From assembly GCA_022747635.1 (NCBI GenBank), contig JAKTNV010000118.1, positions 806,501 to 870,500 on the forward strand: a DNA stretch of 64,000 nt. The letters run 5' to 3'. Below, piece by piece: positions 46,921 through 59,015 of the stretch (positions are counted from its first letter, which is position 1; the number at the start of each line of letters is the position of its first letter). Made by a program: the position numbers and the translations under genes. The notes beneath the pieces were generated by a model. The model searched no databases and was not told where the DNA came from. It was given only the letters and a program-made list of their open reading frames with translations. The stretch is from Hetaerina americana (lineage: Eukaryota; Arthropoda; Insecta; Odonata; Calopterygidae).

Positions 46921-48834
46921 GCATATAGAAACTGATTATATAAACCCAGATAACATTTATATGCAACGAAATAAATTTTCCTTCTTAGTCATATATTTTC
47001 ATAAAAGTCTGTAATTTTAAATGCGACATTTTGCAAGCGGCAGTAGTTAATTTAGACATTCTAATTGTACAGTAGTCACAATAAGGTATACTCTGCGGAA
47101 AAAACTCTAAGTTCAACGTTTCCCCAATCGTACCATAAATGTGGTAGAAACAGTTCTGCAACGTAAGACACAGAATACCTTTTTAACTGCATGATTGGAG
47201 TGCCATTTGAACCACTCTTGCATTAGGAATTTTTTGAACTTCGAAATTAGAGAGAGGAAAGTCATGAGCTCCATCAGTGAGCTCATCTGAGTTTCATATG
47301 ACGGACAGTCTTCTTCTGCAATAAAACAGGTGGTCTTAGATGTTACAAAGTTCTTGCAGTTTTTACAATTGGTTCCTTTTAATGCACGCCCTTCTCAATT
47401 TCATGACTGCACTTTGAGCTGGACATGGCAATGCCGTTTTCACATTCATTTCGAATCTGGATGTACTTCAACGAGTTTCTCTGGCATTTACACCGTCTGG
47501 TATGAAGTGAAAGTAACGGTTCAGTTTATGAAATATTTGATAGAATAAGGAATATAATTCGGAATCCTTGTTATTCTAATGATTGTGTGCTCGACGATAT
47601 TTTACATTTATTCATTTTAATGATTTTTATGTTTCAAAAGAAACAATTTTGTAAACTGCATCTTTGTTTAAATCCGATTTAAAGTATATTTGGGAGAATT
47701 GGTTACGAAATTATGTTTGCATTCAAACTGGTAAAGAAAACCTGTCGGATCACTGAAGCGGAATTAGATCTAACCTGCAGAACTAAATCAACGTGAACTC
47801 GAGTTATATTCAATGAAGGAAATGCCTTGATTACGACGGGATGGCTGTGTTAGTATTGCAAATATTTATTACGCGTTATGCTATGTTTTGGCTTTGATTC
47901 ATGCTCACTTACGTCGCATAGGCATATCAATGTTGTTTCACCGGAATTATATTAAGTCGGTGATCCCACCAAAGAGTGCGTATTTGTACGACCAGAAATG
48001 GCGATGAGATGAGTCTCCTTCATTTAGGGATCTACGTCGATCACAAATATTATTTTTCCTTGCAATATCATAGCTCTGAGGGTATCTACGACTTCCTGTG
48101 GACAATTAACGCCATTAACTAGCAGCGGATATGCTCACATACGAATGGGTGTTTCCTGTGTAATAATGTCGTTCAATGTTTGGCATCAAAATACAAAATC
48201 GGTGCGGCAACTTTTGGCCGTGATTTCATGACCAATTCCATATAAGTGTTTGGCTCATTCATATGTCACATTATTTCTTCAAAGATTGCTCGCTAATACG
48301 ATACACATATGCTTAAACGCAATGGTGGCCTATTGGTGCGTCTCCAGAGCCTTTAAGTAATAAAATATGTTTTGTGAAATACGAACGTACTTTCGCGCGA
48401 AAAACATTATTGTAAATCAAGCCACACGGCGAACAGAAAATTCGAGAATTGCCAAAGACTAGTTTTGTTGTTGGAAAAAGCAACTATTTGTGCTGGGATT
48501 TCTATGCATAACTAATCAAAAGAACATGATGTGCTTGAAAACTTTCTTTGACTCCCTCTGGCCATCCTGTAAAAGTAATATTTACTTGTGCACTAAATCT
48601 TTTCTTGCAAAGATTGCAATTGAAGAAAGGACTCTGCGAGTCGCATAATCCGTTGTTGGATGAAATATGAAGTTCATAGTTATTCATGTTTTAACTCTCG
48701 TGCGACACATTTGTTCCTATTCCAACCATTAGTCACGTTTATTATTATTACATAGTTTTGAGATTGAGTTAGGTTTCGGATTGACGTAAACTAAATACCC
48801 CCACGTTCACTCCGAAGAGGACAAAAAGTAACAC
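46921..48834. other. Intron, AT-rich, no repeat recognised
   Basis: A 1.9-kb stretch free of the LINE, SINE and mariner sequence seen nearby. No ORF of note. Confidence 0.4.
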
Positions 48835-49560
48835 GGAACAATAAGCTGTTTTTCAATTCCGCTCCCTTCATTCCGTCCAGCCTACGTGATTCCACTCATC
48901 CTTTCCCCCCCCCTCCCCATACAAATAAATCTTCCCTAACATTCCCCCCCCCCCAATCACTGTCTCCAGCATTCCATCGACGATCAGAACGCTGAGCCCT
49001 GCACCTTCCCTGCTTCCTTTGAATCCCCTCAACAACCCCCTCTCCTCCCCCACCACTTCCTCGTTCCATTTGATTCCCTTGATCTCCACTTCACCTTCTC
49101 CACACCCGCACTTCAAAAGCCTCCAATCCACGCCCATCCTCCGACTTCAACGTCCATGTTTCTATGCCATACACAAATCCACTCCACATAGGAGTTAAAT
49201 CTGGCTTTTTCTTGATATCTTGGCATGCCATCCGTGCCTGTCATCAATGCCGTCCGGGTGAAAGACACTCCGACTAACGCAATTCCTCCTCTTGTGCCCA
49301 CTGCTTCGACCAATTTGGTCCAAGACGCTTCCGTGATATGGAAACTCTCTCCCACCAACAATTTTCACTTTTTACTTGGCTTTCCTCTTTCTCGAGCACC
49401 TCATAACCTTGAATTTGTTTTGATCGATTCACATCCGATGCCCACATATATCACACTGATTTTTCAACTAAATTTCGCAAAACTAACTCATTTCATAAAG
49501 TCTCCATGCCTTCATTCCTACCTCCAGTTATTTCTAGGATTCTGGAAAAACGGTGAAAAT
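48835..49560 (-). pseudogene. LINE-B fragment, RT C-terminal part
   Basis: On the minus strand: SFHITEASWTKLVEAVGTRG, GVSFTRTALMTGTD, then EVEIKGIKWNEEVVGEERGL, matching 44930-45290. Many frameshifts. A poly-C run sits near 48906. Confidence 0.78.
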
Positions 49561-51942
49561 CGCGGGTGATAATGGACACTGCCGCCCTACCCCTCGAACG
49601 CTTTCTTGCTCGACGAAGCTTGCTACCGAAGATTGTCTCCTTTCTCATGGTTGCAGTGATCGCTTTTCAGATATTCTGCACGCAAGATGTTCCGACCTGA
49701 AACATGCAGTACGGCATTTCCAGACTGTTGTGCTTGTCTTTGAGCTGACGATTTGCCCGCTTTGACCCCATTCGCACACATTTCGCACGTCCTCAGCGCC
49801 CCCGCTCTCGCTCTACCCCGCCGAGGGAAAAATGGAAGCCAAAAATGTATTTTGGCCCGATGGTATTCGTTGTACCATTGCTTCATGTCACTAACAAATA
49901 GTGTGGTAAACAGCACTTCACAGCTTGTGGTGCCTACTCAATATAACTCGAGGGGAAGAATAATCGATTGCATGTATATTATAGCATTGGAGGACATTAT
50001 TCTGCAGAAGAGGATACCAGCCGACATCTTCAGGGGAACACATATCTCTACGGCCACCTCTCCGCGTATATTCCTTCGAGTAGATGTCATGGTCGCAGTC
50101 GTCACCTGCAGGTGCCTGTGGTATTTAAGGTTCGGGCCGGCAGATGTCGCCTGGAGTGCCGACGCTGACATCCATCCACGCGGACGAAGGATTCTCCGCG
50201 GAGAGAACCCTCGGGGCGGCCATTTTTATTTATAGGGAACGATGAAAGCGCATATATCCTCATAACTTGAGAACGTGTTGCAAATGGAAAAGCCTTGTTT
50301 TTATTTTCCGAGATTGGTCGGCAAAATGTATTCAATGTACCTACGTCCCGAAGTTAATATGTTCTCAACATCGTCCCTCAGCGAGAAATGACGGCTCCCA
50401 CGCATCTATTTCGACCACAAGCACGGCACGACCCCATTTCGACACTGAAACAGAAAGAGTTGTGGCACTCCGTCAGAGTCCTTTTGACCTTAAAAAAAAC
50501 CTACGAGAGGGCACGGAAGCAATTTAAAGTGCAACATTTTGGTTTCCCCCTCGAGAAATAGGTTTGACGGGAAGAACCAGAGGCGATGAAGGATCGAGAC
50601 GACGCCAAAACTGTAATCGCGAACCACTAAACGTAACGTCCGCATTGCTGTCTCGTTCCCTGGAAATGGGCGCTTTTCTTCTGAGAGGTTTTGCGTGAAG
50701 TTGAAGGTGAATTGAAGTAGATATTTAGGATGGCAAGAAATAATCGCTCATTTCATCGTTTTCTCTGTTCTTTTGAGCTTTCTAAATTGTGCTCAGTAAA
50801 GGCAATTTGTCATTTGCAGTCGACTATGTCAGTTTTTGAGTCATGAGTTGAGCCTGGGCAAATTCCGTCTCCAGTTATGTTTGTGTTCATTCGCCCTCCC
50901 CTCGTGGTAAAATGGATGGCGTCAGGTCAGGCTGACCCAAAAGAGATGTGTTTGGAGATTGGTCTCCTGGGAGAATTGTCATTGACTTTGAAGTGTGAAC
51001 CTGGCACCGCCTGAAAAGAGCACCTTGTTTCGCCGAAGGAAAAATAGATTAACTTCTATTGCAAGGTATCTTAGCATGCAGCATTTGCCTGACGGTGAAT
51101 TAAATCAAATTGGCACTCACAATGGCATTTGCTCGTGGTGGGGCTGCCGATGGTTATAGCCTCTAATGATTAGTGAGTTTTTGATAGAATTTCAATACAA
51201 ACTTAAACTAAACCTTTAATTTAAGCTTTTGAGGAACTTATGAATTGACGCTCATTAGATGACCGAAAAATCCACTGAATTAATTTCAAAATATGATGTT
51301 TAAAACTGAAAGTAAATTTAAATTGATGGACAGATTATCGATATTCTCCCAGCGCTCTAAATGTTCCATCAAATGTCTCCCCTGATTCCCCGTTTCAAGT
51401 GTAACGATGCATAGCATCTGCAAGAATGTTGATCAAACGATTACATCCGTAGTGTTGTCATTTGAAATAAAATTATATGCAAAATGGAAGACAAGCACCA
51501 TCCGCGACAAAATAAATGTCTCCAAAATTCCGCGACTCATCTTTAAATCCCTTTTAATTGAGAGTAGCATCAAACCTTTCTTTTGAATTTTTTCCTTCGA
51601 AGAGCAAACTTTTGAAAGAAATATGAAAGGATTTTGAAATAATCGACAGAGGTATTTCGTGCGTGTTTGCGCCGGGAAAATGAAATAGTGTTCGTGTCAC
51701 CGGGGCGACACTAATTAGAATATATGGTGTAGCGTCTCACGATCCAGGAGACCTCCGTTAGTGTTTCTTTGGTTATCGCTGGTGTGTGTGTGTGTGTGTG
51801 TGTAAGTCTTATGTTTTTACAAAACGTTACGCCCTCGAATATCGCAGGCGTACTCAATTACGGGACATCTCTTGTTCGTTCGATGTCTCGGTCAACGGAC
51901 TGTGTAGTCCTTCATTCACTCCGCCGTCGTTCCATTTCACAG
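49561..51942. other. Intron, no recognised repeat
   Basis: Mixed composition. A (GT)n microsatellite of about 22 bp is at 51782-51803. The end (51905-51942) is a good polypyrimidine tract and acceptor (TTCCATTTCACAG) for the large exon. Confidence 0.4.
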
Positions 51943-53914
51943 TGTTCACGGCGTGGGGCCGCCGCGTGGGCCGGAAGCTGGAGCAGCTGAGGCGCGGCGA
52001 CTCCAGGGAGTCCATCAACAACGGCCAGACCTTCGGCTCCAGTTTGAGGAAGAGGTCATGGCGCCTCGGGCGGAGCGCCTCCGACTCCCGCTCGGACGTT
52101 TTGCCCGTGTCCACCGTGGCATCTTCCGCCAAGGAGAAGGTAGACCGAGCAGGCTCTATCAAGAGCTTCTTCCGCATGGGCTCCACTGGTGCCATCCACA
52201 CGTACTCCTCGTCCGTGGAGTCTTCCTCCGGAAGGAAGGCCCTCCAGACCCCCGCCATTGTCTGCGGAGGGAGCGATGCCCGTACCGCTGGCGGAGTCCT
52301 CCTGAGGAGCTGTTCCACCTCGCAGCTGTCGACTTACGTGAGGGGAGAGGACCCAACCGAGGGCCTCGACTTGACCTCGTCGCTCAAGGGCGCCGATAAG
52401 ACGGACCCCTCCGGTCGGGTCGTCGTGGGGTCCACGCCCCTCATCGAACCCGAGGCCAGCGATGCCGGAGACGCCGGTTCCGTGTCTGGCTTGACCTCCG
52501 CTTACGTGCCCACCAAAACGATGAGCTGCGACAACATCTCGGCGCTGGGCATGGGGGTCGGAGGGTCATCCGGGCGGAAGGGCCACTTTCCGTACGCTTT
52601 TCTCAGGTCCAAGCTCTCTGTCCTACCCGAGGAGAACGGGGGCAGCGTGATCAGCAGACGGAGAGTCAAGCCGCAAATGACCCAGGGCACGGCCTGCACT
52701 TCCCATTACCCCATTTGCGACGAGAACTGCGTGTTCAGCGACGACCAGGCGGGAGCGCGATCCTCACCTCCCACTCTGAGGGCCTTCAGGCTCAGGGCCA
52801 CCTCGGAGGAGCTGTTCCACCGACTCTCGGGCTCGCCGTCCATCTCGGAGGACCCCTGCCGCATCCTAGTACCGGGGTCCGCCAGAACCCTGGGGCGTAA
52901 GGGTGACTTCTTCGAGTCCAGGTCCCTGAGAGTGCACCGCAACCACCGCCAAGCCATGAGCCAGTCGTACGCGGCCATCCCCTACCAGATCGACGAGGTC
53001 TTCCTGCCCCTCTCCACCACGAGACTCTCAGTCGCCCCTCAGGGCCATCCCCCCCTTTACATAAGCTCCAACGAATCTGGCTATGACAGCGACGGCCCCA
53101 GGGCCGGCGATGAAAGCTCGGACAACTACTCTAGGGTGTCTGGGAGCGGCGGTGGAGGAGTTGGCACGGGGTACAGAGCTGGCGAGTGTAACGGCACGAA
53201 CCAGTGCGGGGGCTTGGCGGTCCAGGCAGGGGTGGACGCCGAAGACGGAGACAGCGGCATAGCCAACGAGAGCTCCGACTCGGGCTCCCTCCACGACTCG
53301 GAGCTAAGCACCGGAGTGGTCCCCGAAGGCAAGGAAGTGGCCAAGACCCGTCCCGACCCGAGCCCCCCTGGCGGGCACCAGGGGGACGCGGGGAAGGTAT
53401 GGAGTCGGCAGATAGCGTGGCCGTCCCGCGGCATCACCAAGAGTCGAAGCGACACGCCCCTTTCCGCGCGGGAGGGCGGCGGGTGGCAGAGGAGGGCCTC
53501 CGGAAGGCTGCTCCCTCCCATCCCGCCGCCCTCGGCCGATCGCCCGCGCCAGCCCCACCACTCTTCCATCCCGGAGTCTCCGCTGGTCGACTCCCGCAAC
53601 GCCCTCAGGGCCGGCCGGGAGAAGGCCGAGTCGAGTCCGAAGGTGCTCTTCCGCCGCGGTGGTGCGGAAGCTGCGCCGGGGAGGCGCCTGCCTGACACCA
53701 CGTCGATGGCGTCGTCGTCCGTCGGGGAAGGCGGCCGGCCGCCGGGCACGCTAAAGACGGCGTGCCGCAAGTTCAAGCTGATCCGGCTGACGAGGTCCGG
53801 AGACTCCGATCTCGGCATCTATATCTCACCTCGGCAGCTGCACGGCCCCCTGGGGATGGCCACGGTCAACGGCTACGTCATCGTACGCCTGGAGGAAGGT
53901 GGAATCGCGCAGAG
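51943..53914 (+). CDS. PDZ scaffold gene, large exon with start of PDZ1
   Basis: A 1972-bp exon in one open frame (about residues 55-712). It opens with FTAWGRRVGRKLEQLRRGD, then a basic stretch (LRKRSWRLGRSASDSRS). A long Ser/Gly/Pro-rich, probably disordered region follows, with an acidic Ser segment (DSGIANESSDSGSLHDSELS, about residue 490). From about residue 665 PDZ1 begins (FKLIRLTRSG) with carboxylate-binding loop LGIY and NGYVIVRLEEGGIAQ. The acceptor is TTTCACAG|TG and the donor AGAG|GTGAGG, phase 2. The frame is open upstream to 51786, but that part lies before the acceptor and includes the (GT)n run, so it is excluded. Confidence 0.88.
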
Positions 53915-54844
53915 GTGAGGGCGTGTCTCCTTGGCGGTCCGTTGGCGCTCGAGGGAGGAATTTGCGGTGGGATGGGCGACGCGGCTTTTGCGTCCATGAT
54001 GTGTGGTGTCATGTTTTCGTAATGGGGGAACGTCATCGGTTGAAGGTCAATACAATTTCATCATCGGTGACAGGGGGTTGTGTGCTGAGGTAAGAAGGGA
54101 ATTGTGGCCGGGACAAACTGGTCAACGAATTGGCTTCCGGAAATGATATCTTAACTTTGACGTCGGAGAAAAGGTGTGAGGGGAGGAGAGAAATATATAC
54201 GTCTTATTTCACCCTATAACGAAAACATAGTCGTACCTCATGTCCCAAATAAATGTATTGTAAAACCAATATTGCTCATACGTATTCTCGTTAAACAATG
54301 AAGGTATCTCACAAAGTTATTTCTGTCAGTTTATTTTTAATTCTATGAATACCATCGAAGTTTTTTTTTCTTTTCTTAGGAGAGCATCCTGTGATCTAAA
54401 TGATAAGCTCCTCTGTTCCTCCTTTGAATAATTTTCTCATTAAGGTTTTCAGGTACTGCTCAACTTTAAGCTACTGAGATACGTACATCGGGTAATCTCT
54501 CGGTATCCGGAAAACCCAGGCATGCAATGTAATGCGTGAAATTCATTGCCGTTTGTTTTGTAGCAGGCCCTTATGCTAGCTAGCGGGAAAATATTTAAAT
54601 GAAGAAGTTCGTGAGTTATTTCGCATTGGCCAGTCCTCACGTTCAATGCTTGGCGTCCATTCGAGACCCACCTCAGGCGACACCGTCAGGAACTGAACAG
54701 GATACGAAGCAAAACTGCTCATTTCGTGAAACGTGCCTTTTGAGCGATCAGGGCGCATCGCATCCCAAGCCTGCTCGGAAGAGATGGCCTTCGCGACTTG
54801 ACCGCTTCCTGTTTGCTTGACCCTTGTGTCGTCCGCTTTTTCAG

Positions 54845-55227
54845 GGACGGCCGCCTCTCGGTGGGCGATGAGATCGTCAACGTGAACGGGCGACTGCTGC
54901 GGGGGGCGTCGCTCGACGAGGCCGGCCGAGTGCTCGAGTCGCCGGGGGTCGAGCAGGTGGACATCGTGGTGGCGAGGGGCGGCGAGGCGCCGGGCGCCGA
55001 CCCCCCGGCCACGGCGAGCGGAGCGGACGGGGAGACGCCGCCGTACCGACCCCGAGGCACCCCCGGCGCCGCTGTTCTGGCGGTGGCCTTCGAGAAGGGC
55101 ACGGGCTGCAAGAGCCTAGGGTTCAGCATCGTGGGCGGGCGGGACTCCCCCAAGGGCTGCATGGGCATCTTCGTGAAGACTATCTTCCCGTCGGGGCAAG
55201 CAGCGGAGGAAGGGAAGCTGCTCGAAG
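54845..55227 (+). CDS. PDZ scaffold gene, exon with end of PDZ1 and start of PDZ2
   Basis: It joins the previous exon in frame (Arg codon split AG|G), continuing [20 protein letters not shown] and [12 protein letters not shown] to finish PDZ1 (about residues 665-755). A Pro/Ala-rich linker follows, then PDZ2 starts (about residue 788) with loop [15 protein letters not shown] and [20 protein letters not shown]. This form is close to PDZ domains of PDZD2 and pro-interleukin-16. Acceptor GCTTTTTCAG|GG; donor TCGAAG|GTATAA at 55227/55228. The donor lies inside the target duplication of an adjacent SINE. Confidence 0.93.
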
Positions 55228-55534
55228 GTATAAAACCATAAACACAGTAATCAACCCGAAGGTCGGTTTAGTGGGTGATGGTAGAGATCGCCCAGTACTA
55301 AGCCCTATACGGCGTGTGAAATTCACACATCAGGGTAGGGGGGCCAGTTCCTTTCCCTGTGCCGGCTATGGTTTCCCAGGAAGACCTGGTACCCGAAAAA
55401 TCACTTTAGCTTGGGTGGAGCCACAGGTGCCCTGAGTGCCTTGCCCGGGAATCGAACCCGGGACCGGTAGAGCGTTGGGTCAGCAGCCCAACGCTCTACC
55501 CACTGGACTACCGCGACCCATGCTCGAAGGTATA
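55219..55534 (-). mobile_element. SINE-1 inserted on a splice donor, with 14-bp target duplication
   Basis: The SINE body is 55233-55520, antisense to the gene. Both flanks carry TGCTCGAAGGTATA (55219-55232 and 55521-55534). The head at the right has A- and B-box sequences; the body has TTCCTGGGAAACCATAGCC. The duplication includes the exon's last bases and the GT donor, so a second donor lies at 55530. Inside the head, 55466-55479 and 55487-55500 form a perfect 14-bp hairpin not present in the 44-kb copy. Confidence 0.95.
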
Positions 55535-55600
55535 TATAAACAATTTTATTGCTCTGGGAGCAAAGTCCCTTGGAGCAGAATACATGTTACATGAGGTTAT

Positions 55601-55601
<1 letters not shown>

Positions 55602-55672
<71 letters not shown>
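55602..55672. repeat. (TA)n microsatellite
   Basis: About 35 uninterrupted TA/AT units in the PDZ gene intron. Confidence 0.96.
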
Positions 55673-55674
<2 letters not shown>

Positions 55675-55706
55675 TCGAAATGGAACGCTCTTCGGTGACG
55701 CACAAA

Positions 55707-55911
55707 TATATAAAAACACAGATGTAGATTTTTAGAATATAGATACACAAAGAAAGGACACTCACAATATGTCATTTGACGTTTCGACAGCTCGGCTGTC
55801 GTCTTCAGAATAAAAGACGACAGCCGAGCTGTCGAAACGTCAAATAACAAATTGTGAGTGTCCTTTCTTTGTGTCTCTATATTCTAAAAATCTACATATG
55901 TGTTTATATAT
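55707..55911. repeat. Fold-back repeat, about 98-bp arms, hammerhead-like centre (copy e)
   Basis: Arms 55707-55805 and 55814-55911 are near-exact reverse complements around an 8-bp centre. On the minus strand (55808 to 55778): CTGAAGA, one C, GACAGC-CGA-GCTGTC, GAAA, CG, TC. It is flanked on both sides by TA-rich arrays. Confidence 0.88.
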
Positions 55912-55934
55912 ATATATATATATTTATATGTTTC

Positions 55935-55985
<51 letters not shown>

Positions 55986-56090
55986 TCGTATATATATATA
56001 TATTTATATGTTTCGTATATATATATATATTTATATGTTTCGTATATATATATATTTATGTTTCGTATATATATATATATATATATAACA
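55905..56090. repeat. Compound TA array with periodic ATGTTTCG
   Basis: (TA)n is interrupted at intervals by TTATATGTTTCG, present about five times. This is a microsatellite evolving into a minisatellite. Confidence 0.92.
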
Positions 56091-56119
56091 ATAGTTATAA
56101 TTACCACAGCGTAAATATT

Positions 56120-57140
56120 TAGCCTGATAGAACAGTAATAAAGTCATTTTGGTATTGTCGTAGACAGATATTCAAACATGTTCCCGTTGAATTACGATGT
56201 GTTCCTGGATAATTTTACTTTATTAGGCAAAGAGTTCCATAGTTTACAGGATGAAATACTGAATGACTTTTCATATATAGCCGCGCGGTATTTGGGAAGA
56301 TTGAATGTTTATGTAATGCGGGTTGATCTCTTTGTTGTAAGTGAATCGGATATAAAATTTTCATATAAATATGAAGGGGTTTTAAAATTCAGAACTTTAA
56401 ATAATTATGAGGCCTTTTGAAACATTCTCCTGTGTTTGAGTTTTAGCCAATTAAACATAGTATGGTAAGGAGTTACACGCTCATTAAAACGCATATTAAA
56501 GATGAATCGCAGACAAGAATTTTGGAGCCTTTGTAATTTTGTACTTAGCTCCTTATTCACATCAGCGTAGACAACTGAGCAATAGTCGAGATGTCGTAAT
56601 ACTAAGGTTTGAACAAGTTTCTGGCGTAATGTTATAGGGATTAGGTGTCTTAAATGCTTCATTGTGTAAAGAGTTTTGTGATCTTTATTAGAAATGGCAT
56701 TTACTTGCTCGCGCCAAGTTAAGGTGCTGCTTAAATGAACTCCTAGGCTTTTCACTGTATTTGAGTAGTCAATTTGAATATGCAAAACACTTATTTTAGG
56801 GAGATCACTTACGAGCAGCATATGTACATTGGCGGTGCTTCCAAAGATTATCGACTTGGTCTTTTTGGGATTCAGATTTAGCCGATTTTCAGTCAGCCGT
56901 ACACAGATGAGTTGGATATCCTTGTTGACCAAGTCGATGGCATGGTTAAATTTATTGGGTTAGGACTCAAGGTATATCTGTAGATCGTCGGCATGAAAGT
57001 GATGTTTACAATGAGTTATCAAGTAGCAAGTTCTTTTATGAAAATAGTAAATAATAAAGGTCCGAGAATTGATCCTTGTGGAACTCCGCATAGGCCAGGT
57101 TGGAAAACAGATACATTCCCGTCTTCATCTTTAACAGCTT
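56120..57140 (-). pseudogene. Non-LTR reverse transcriptase, jockey/CR1-group, other family
   Basis: The minus strand has GVPQGSILGPLLFTIFIKEL (about 57040-57095), a degenerate ADD region, then an open 175-codon stretch (56405-56932; NLNPKKTKSIIFGSTAN, VKSLGVHLSSTLTWREQV, RHLDYCSVVYADV) and the C-terminal SFSISSCKLWNSLP (about 56225-56270). Residue style differs from LINE-A. The 3' end lies near the TA array at 56090. Confidence 0.85.
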
Positions 57141-57149
57141 GCTGGCGAA

Positions 57150-59010
57150 AAGGTCAGGGCCGGACGCCGCACACCCTTTCCTCCCTCCTTCCTCCCCCCG
57201 TCGCGCCCCCTCTGGGGTGTGCGCGTGGAGATCCCCCTGACCACCGAATGCGTGCCACTCGTGGGTCGGGTGCCCAAGCGGGAGAGTTTGGCGACTAAGG
57301 CCTTTGTCTTTTTTACGTTCTATTGCATTTTAATTAATTTCTTCCGATGGTCCATAAAGAGTTAATGTCAGATCTTTAAGCCGTATTGTTACTGTTCGTA
57401 ATATTTCTGTCGGCTGTTCTCCGATCATTTGAGTGCGCCGACTACCGAGGTCCTTCGGCACTTCAGACGACCCGTTTCGCTTGTGGTGGAAATGCATGAA
57501 ACAGCAAGCGATCAGGCGTGTTTCCGTAAAATTCAATAACTTAAGTAAAGCGTAGTAAATAGCTGTCCCCAGCACTTCGACATTACACTTTCACCTACTG
57601 TTTGAATCTCCTTAAAAACCCTCAATGCTGCGATTGCCTCATTTTCATTCCCTCCCGCTGCATTCATCCCAGACATAGTCATTTAGACGTAACTTCTTTA
57701 ATCCATTCTTACATTCACCCACTCTACCCTGCCCCACCTCCGAAACAGGGTCTCATTTCCAGCGAAATAACTCCGCTCGCTATTAGTTCATCATTATTGT
57801 TTCGTGAAGACGTTTCTGCATTAATACCTTATTTTTTTAATTCTTCGTCTCCCTGGCTCTCCCGCATTCAGCGTTTCCATTGCCCGTCCTCTTTCGTGCC
57901 TCGTCCTTTTTTTCTCCTGAATATTACGCTTTTTCATTCGAGCATTCAGCATCTGCCATTCCTCCGATCACAGCTCCTTCACATTACCTTCAGTGCATTC
58001 AGAAGCGGCCATTCCTTTCGAATGCTACCTCATTCGCTCGTCCTTATTCCATTCTTTCGTTCATTCCCCTCAAGGCTCTAGCGCGCCCGACTCATCCTAA
58101 ATCATGGACTCACCGCACTGCACCCCAACATATCGCCGCTCTTCGACTCACCCCTCTTTGGTGCTCCCTTCCTCCCCCTCCGGAAACACCAAACCGTCAC
58201 TTTGCCAGACTTCCCCTCATCGCCCCGCACCCTCCCAGCACGTCGTCCGCCGTCACTTCTTGCTCTGCGCAAAACCTTTCGGGACGGCCATTCATTGCCC
58301 TCTCGTTTGATTGACCGACTCCGTTCCTTCGATGAACACCCCTCGCATTCCAAGGTCCAATTGTCGATGGGACGATGCCATGACCCCCTCTCTCGTGGGC
58401 CAAGTTTTTACGACTGGCATCCGCCATCGCCTTTTGGCATGTCAATGTGAGCGGAGAGAGGGCGCGCAGCGTTGCCGGCCCTCCGATCCGCGTGCCCCAT
58501 CTTGAGGAAGCACGCACGTAGTGCAGCGTGCAATGACGAACCCGGACGCCGAAATCATCACGACTTGAGGGAAGTTGACATTCAACGTCCAGAGTGGAGT
58601 GCATCTGTCCCTCATCCGCTATTATCTCCGCTTTTACTCGGAACACTTGAATAAAAACTCCGCTCCGAATCCCCTCCGACGACTTCGTGGATTGTGGGCG
58701 TGCCCGGGACGGCGAGCCCGCGCGTCGCGAATCGGCATTCGTTCCTGGAAAGGGTGGACGGGGACACTCCGGCGCGTACCGCGGTGGTGGGGCGTGTGAC
58801 CCCTCTCACCTTCAAAAGGGGTCGCCCCCTCTCCTCTTTCGTTGCGTTGGAGGGCAGAGCTGGAGAACCCTTCCGATCACGGCTCGTGGTGGGATTATAT
58901 GTTATTCGCGAGTTCGGAAGTCATTACTTTGCGCTGCTTCGCACCCATCGAAGGCGGCCTCGACCCCCGAAGGTTTGTTGTTGGTTGGAGTAGAGTAGAG
59001 TCGAGTAGAT
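57150..59010. other. Intron; GC-rich, non-coding
   Basis: 57130-57300 and 58090-58980 are GC- and CpG-rich with overlapping ORFs on both strands and no domain. I see no exon with supporting splice sites and phase. Confidence 0.35.
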
Positions 59011-59015
59011 ATACC

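Noticed and set aside
51786..51942. Upstream extension of the large PDZ exon with start at 51786
   Set aside because: It begins in a (GT)n microsatellite and precedes a good splice acceptor at 51941-51942. The peptide looks non-coding.
55341..55520. Possible tRNA gene in reverse orientation
   Set aside because: It has good A and B boxes, but they belong to a SINE with target duplications and a hairpin replacing part of the anticodon arm.
55854..56122. Tyr/Ile repeat ORFs
   Set aside because: Direct translation of (TA)n arrays.
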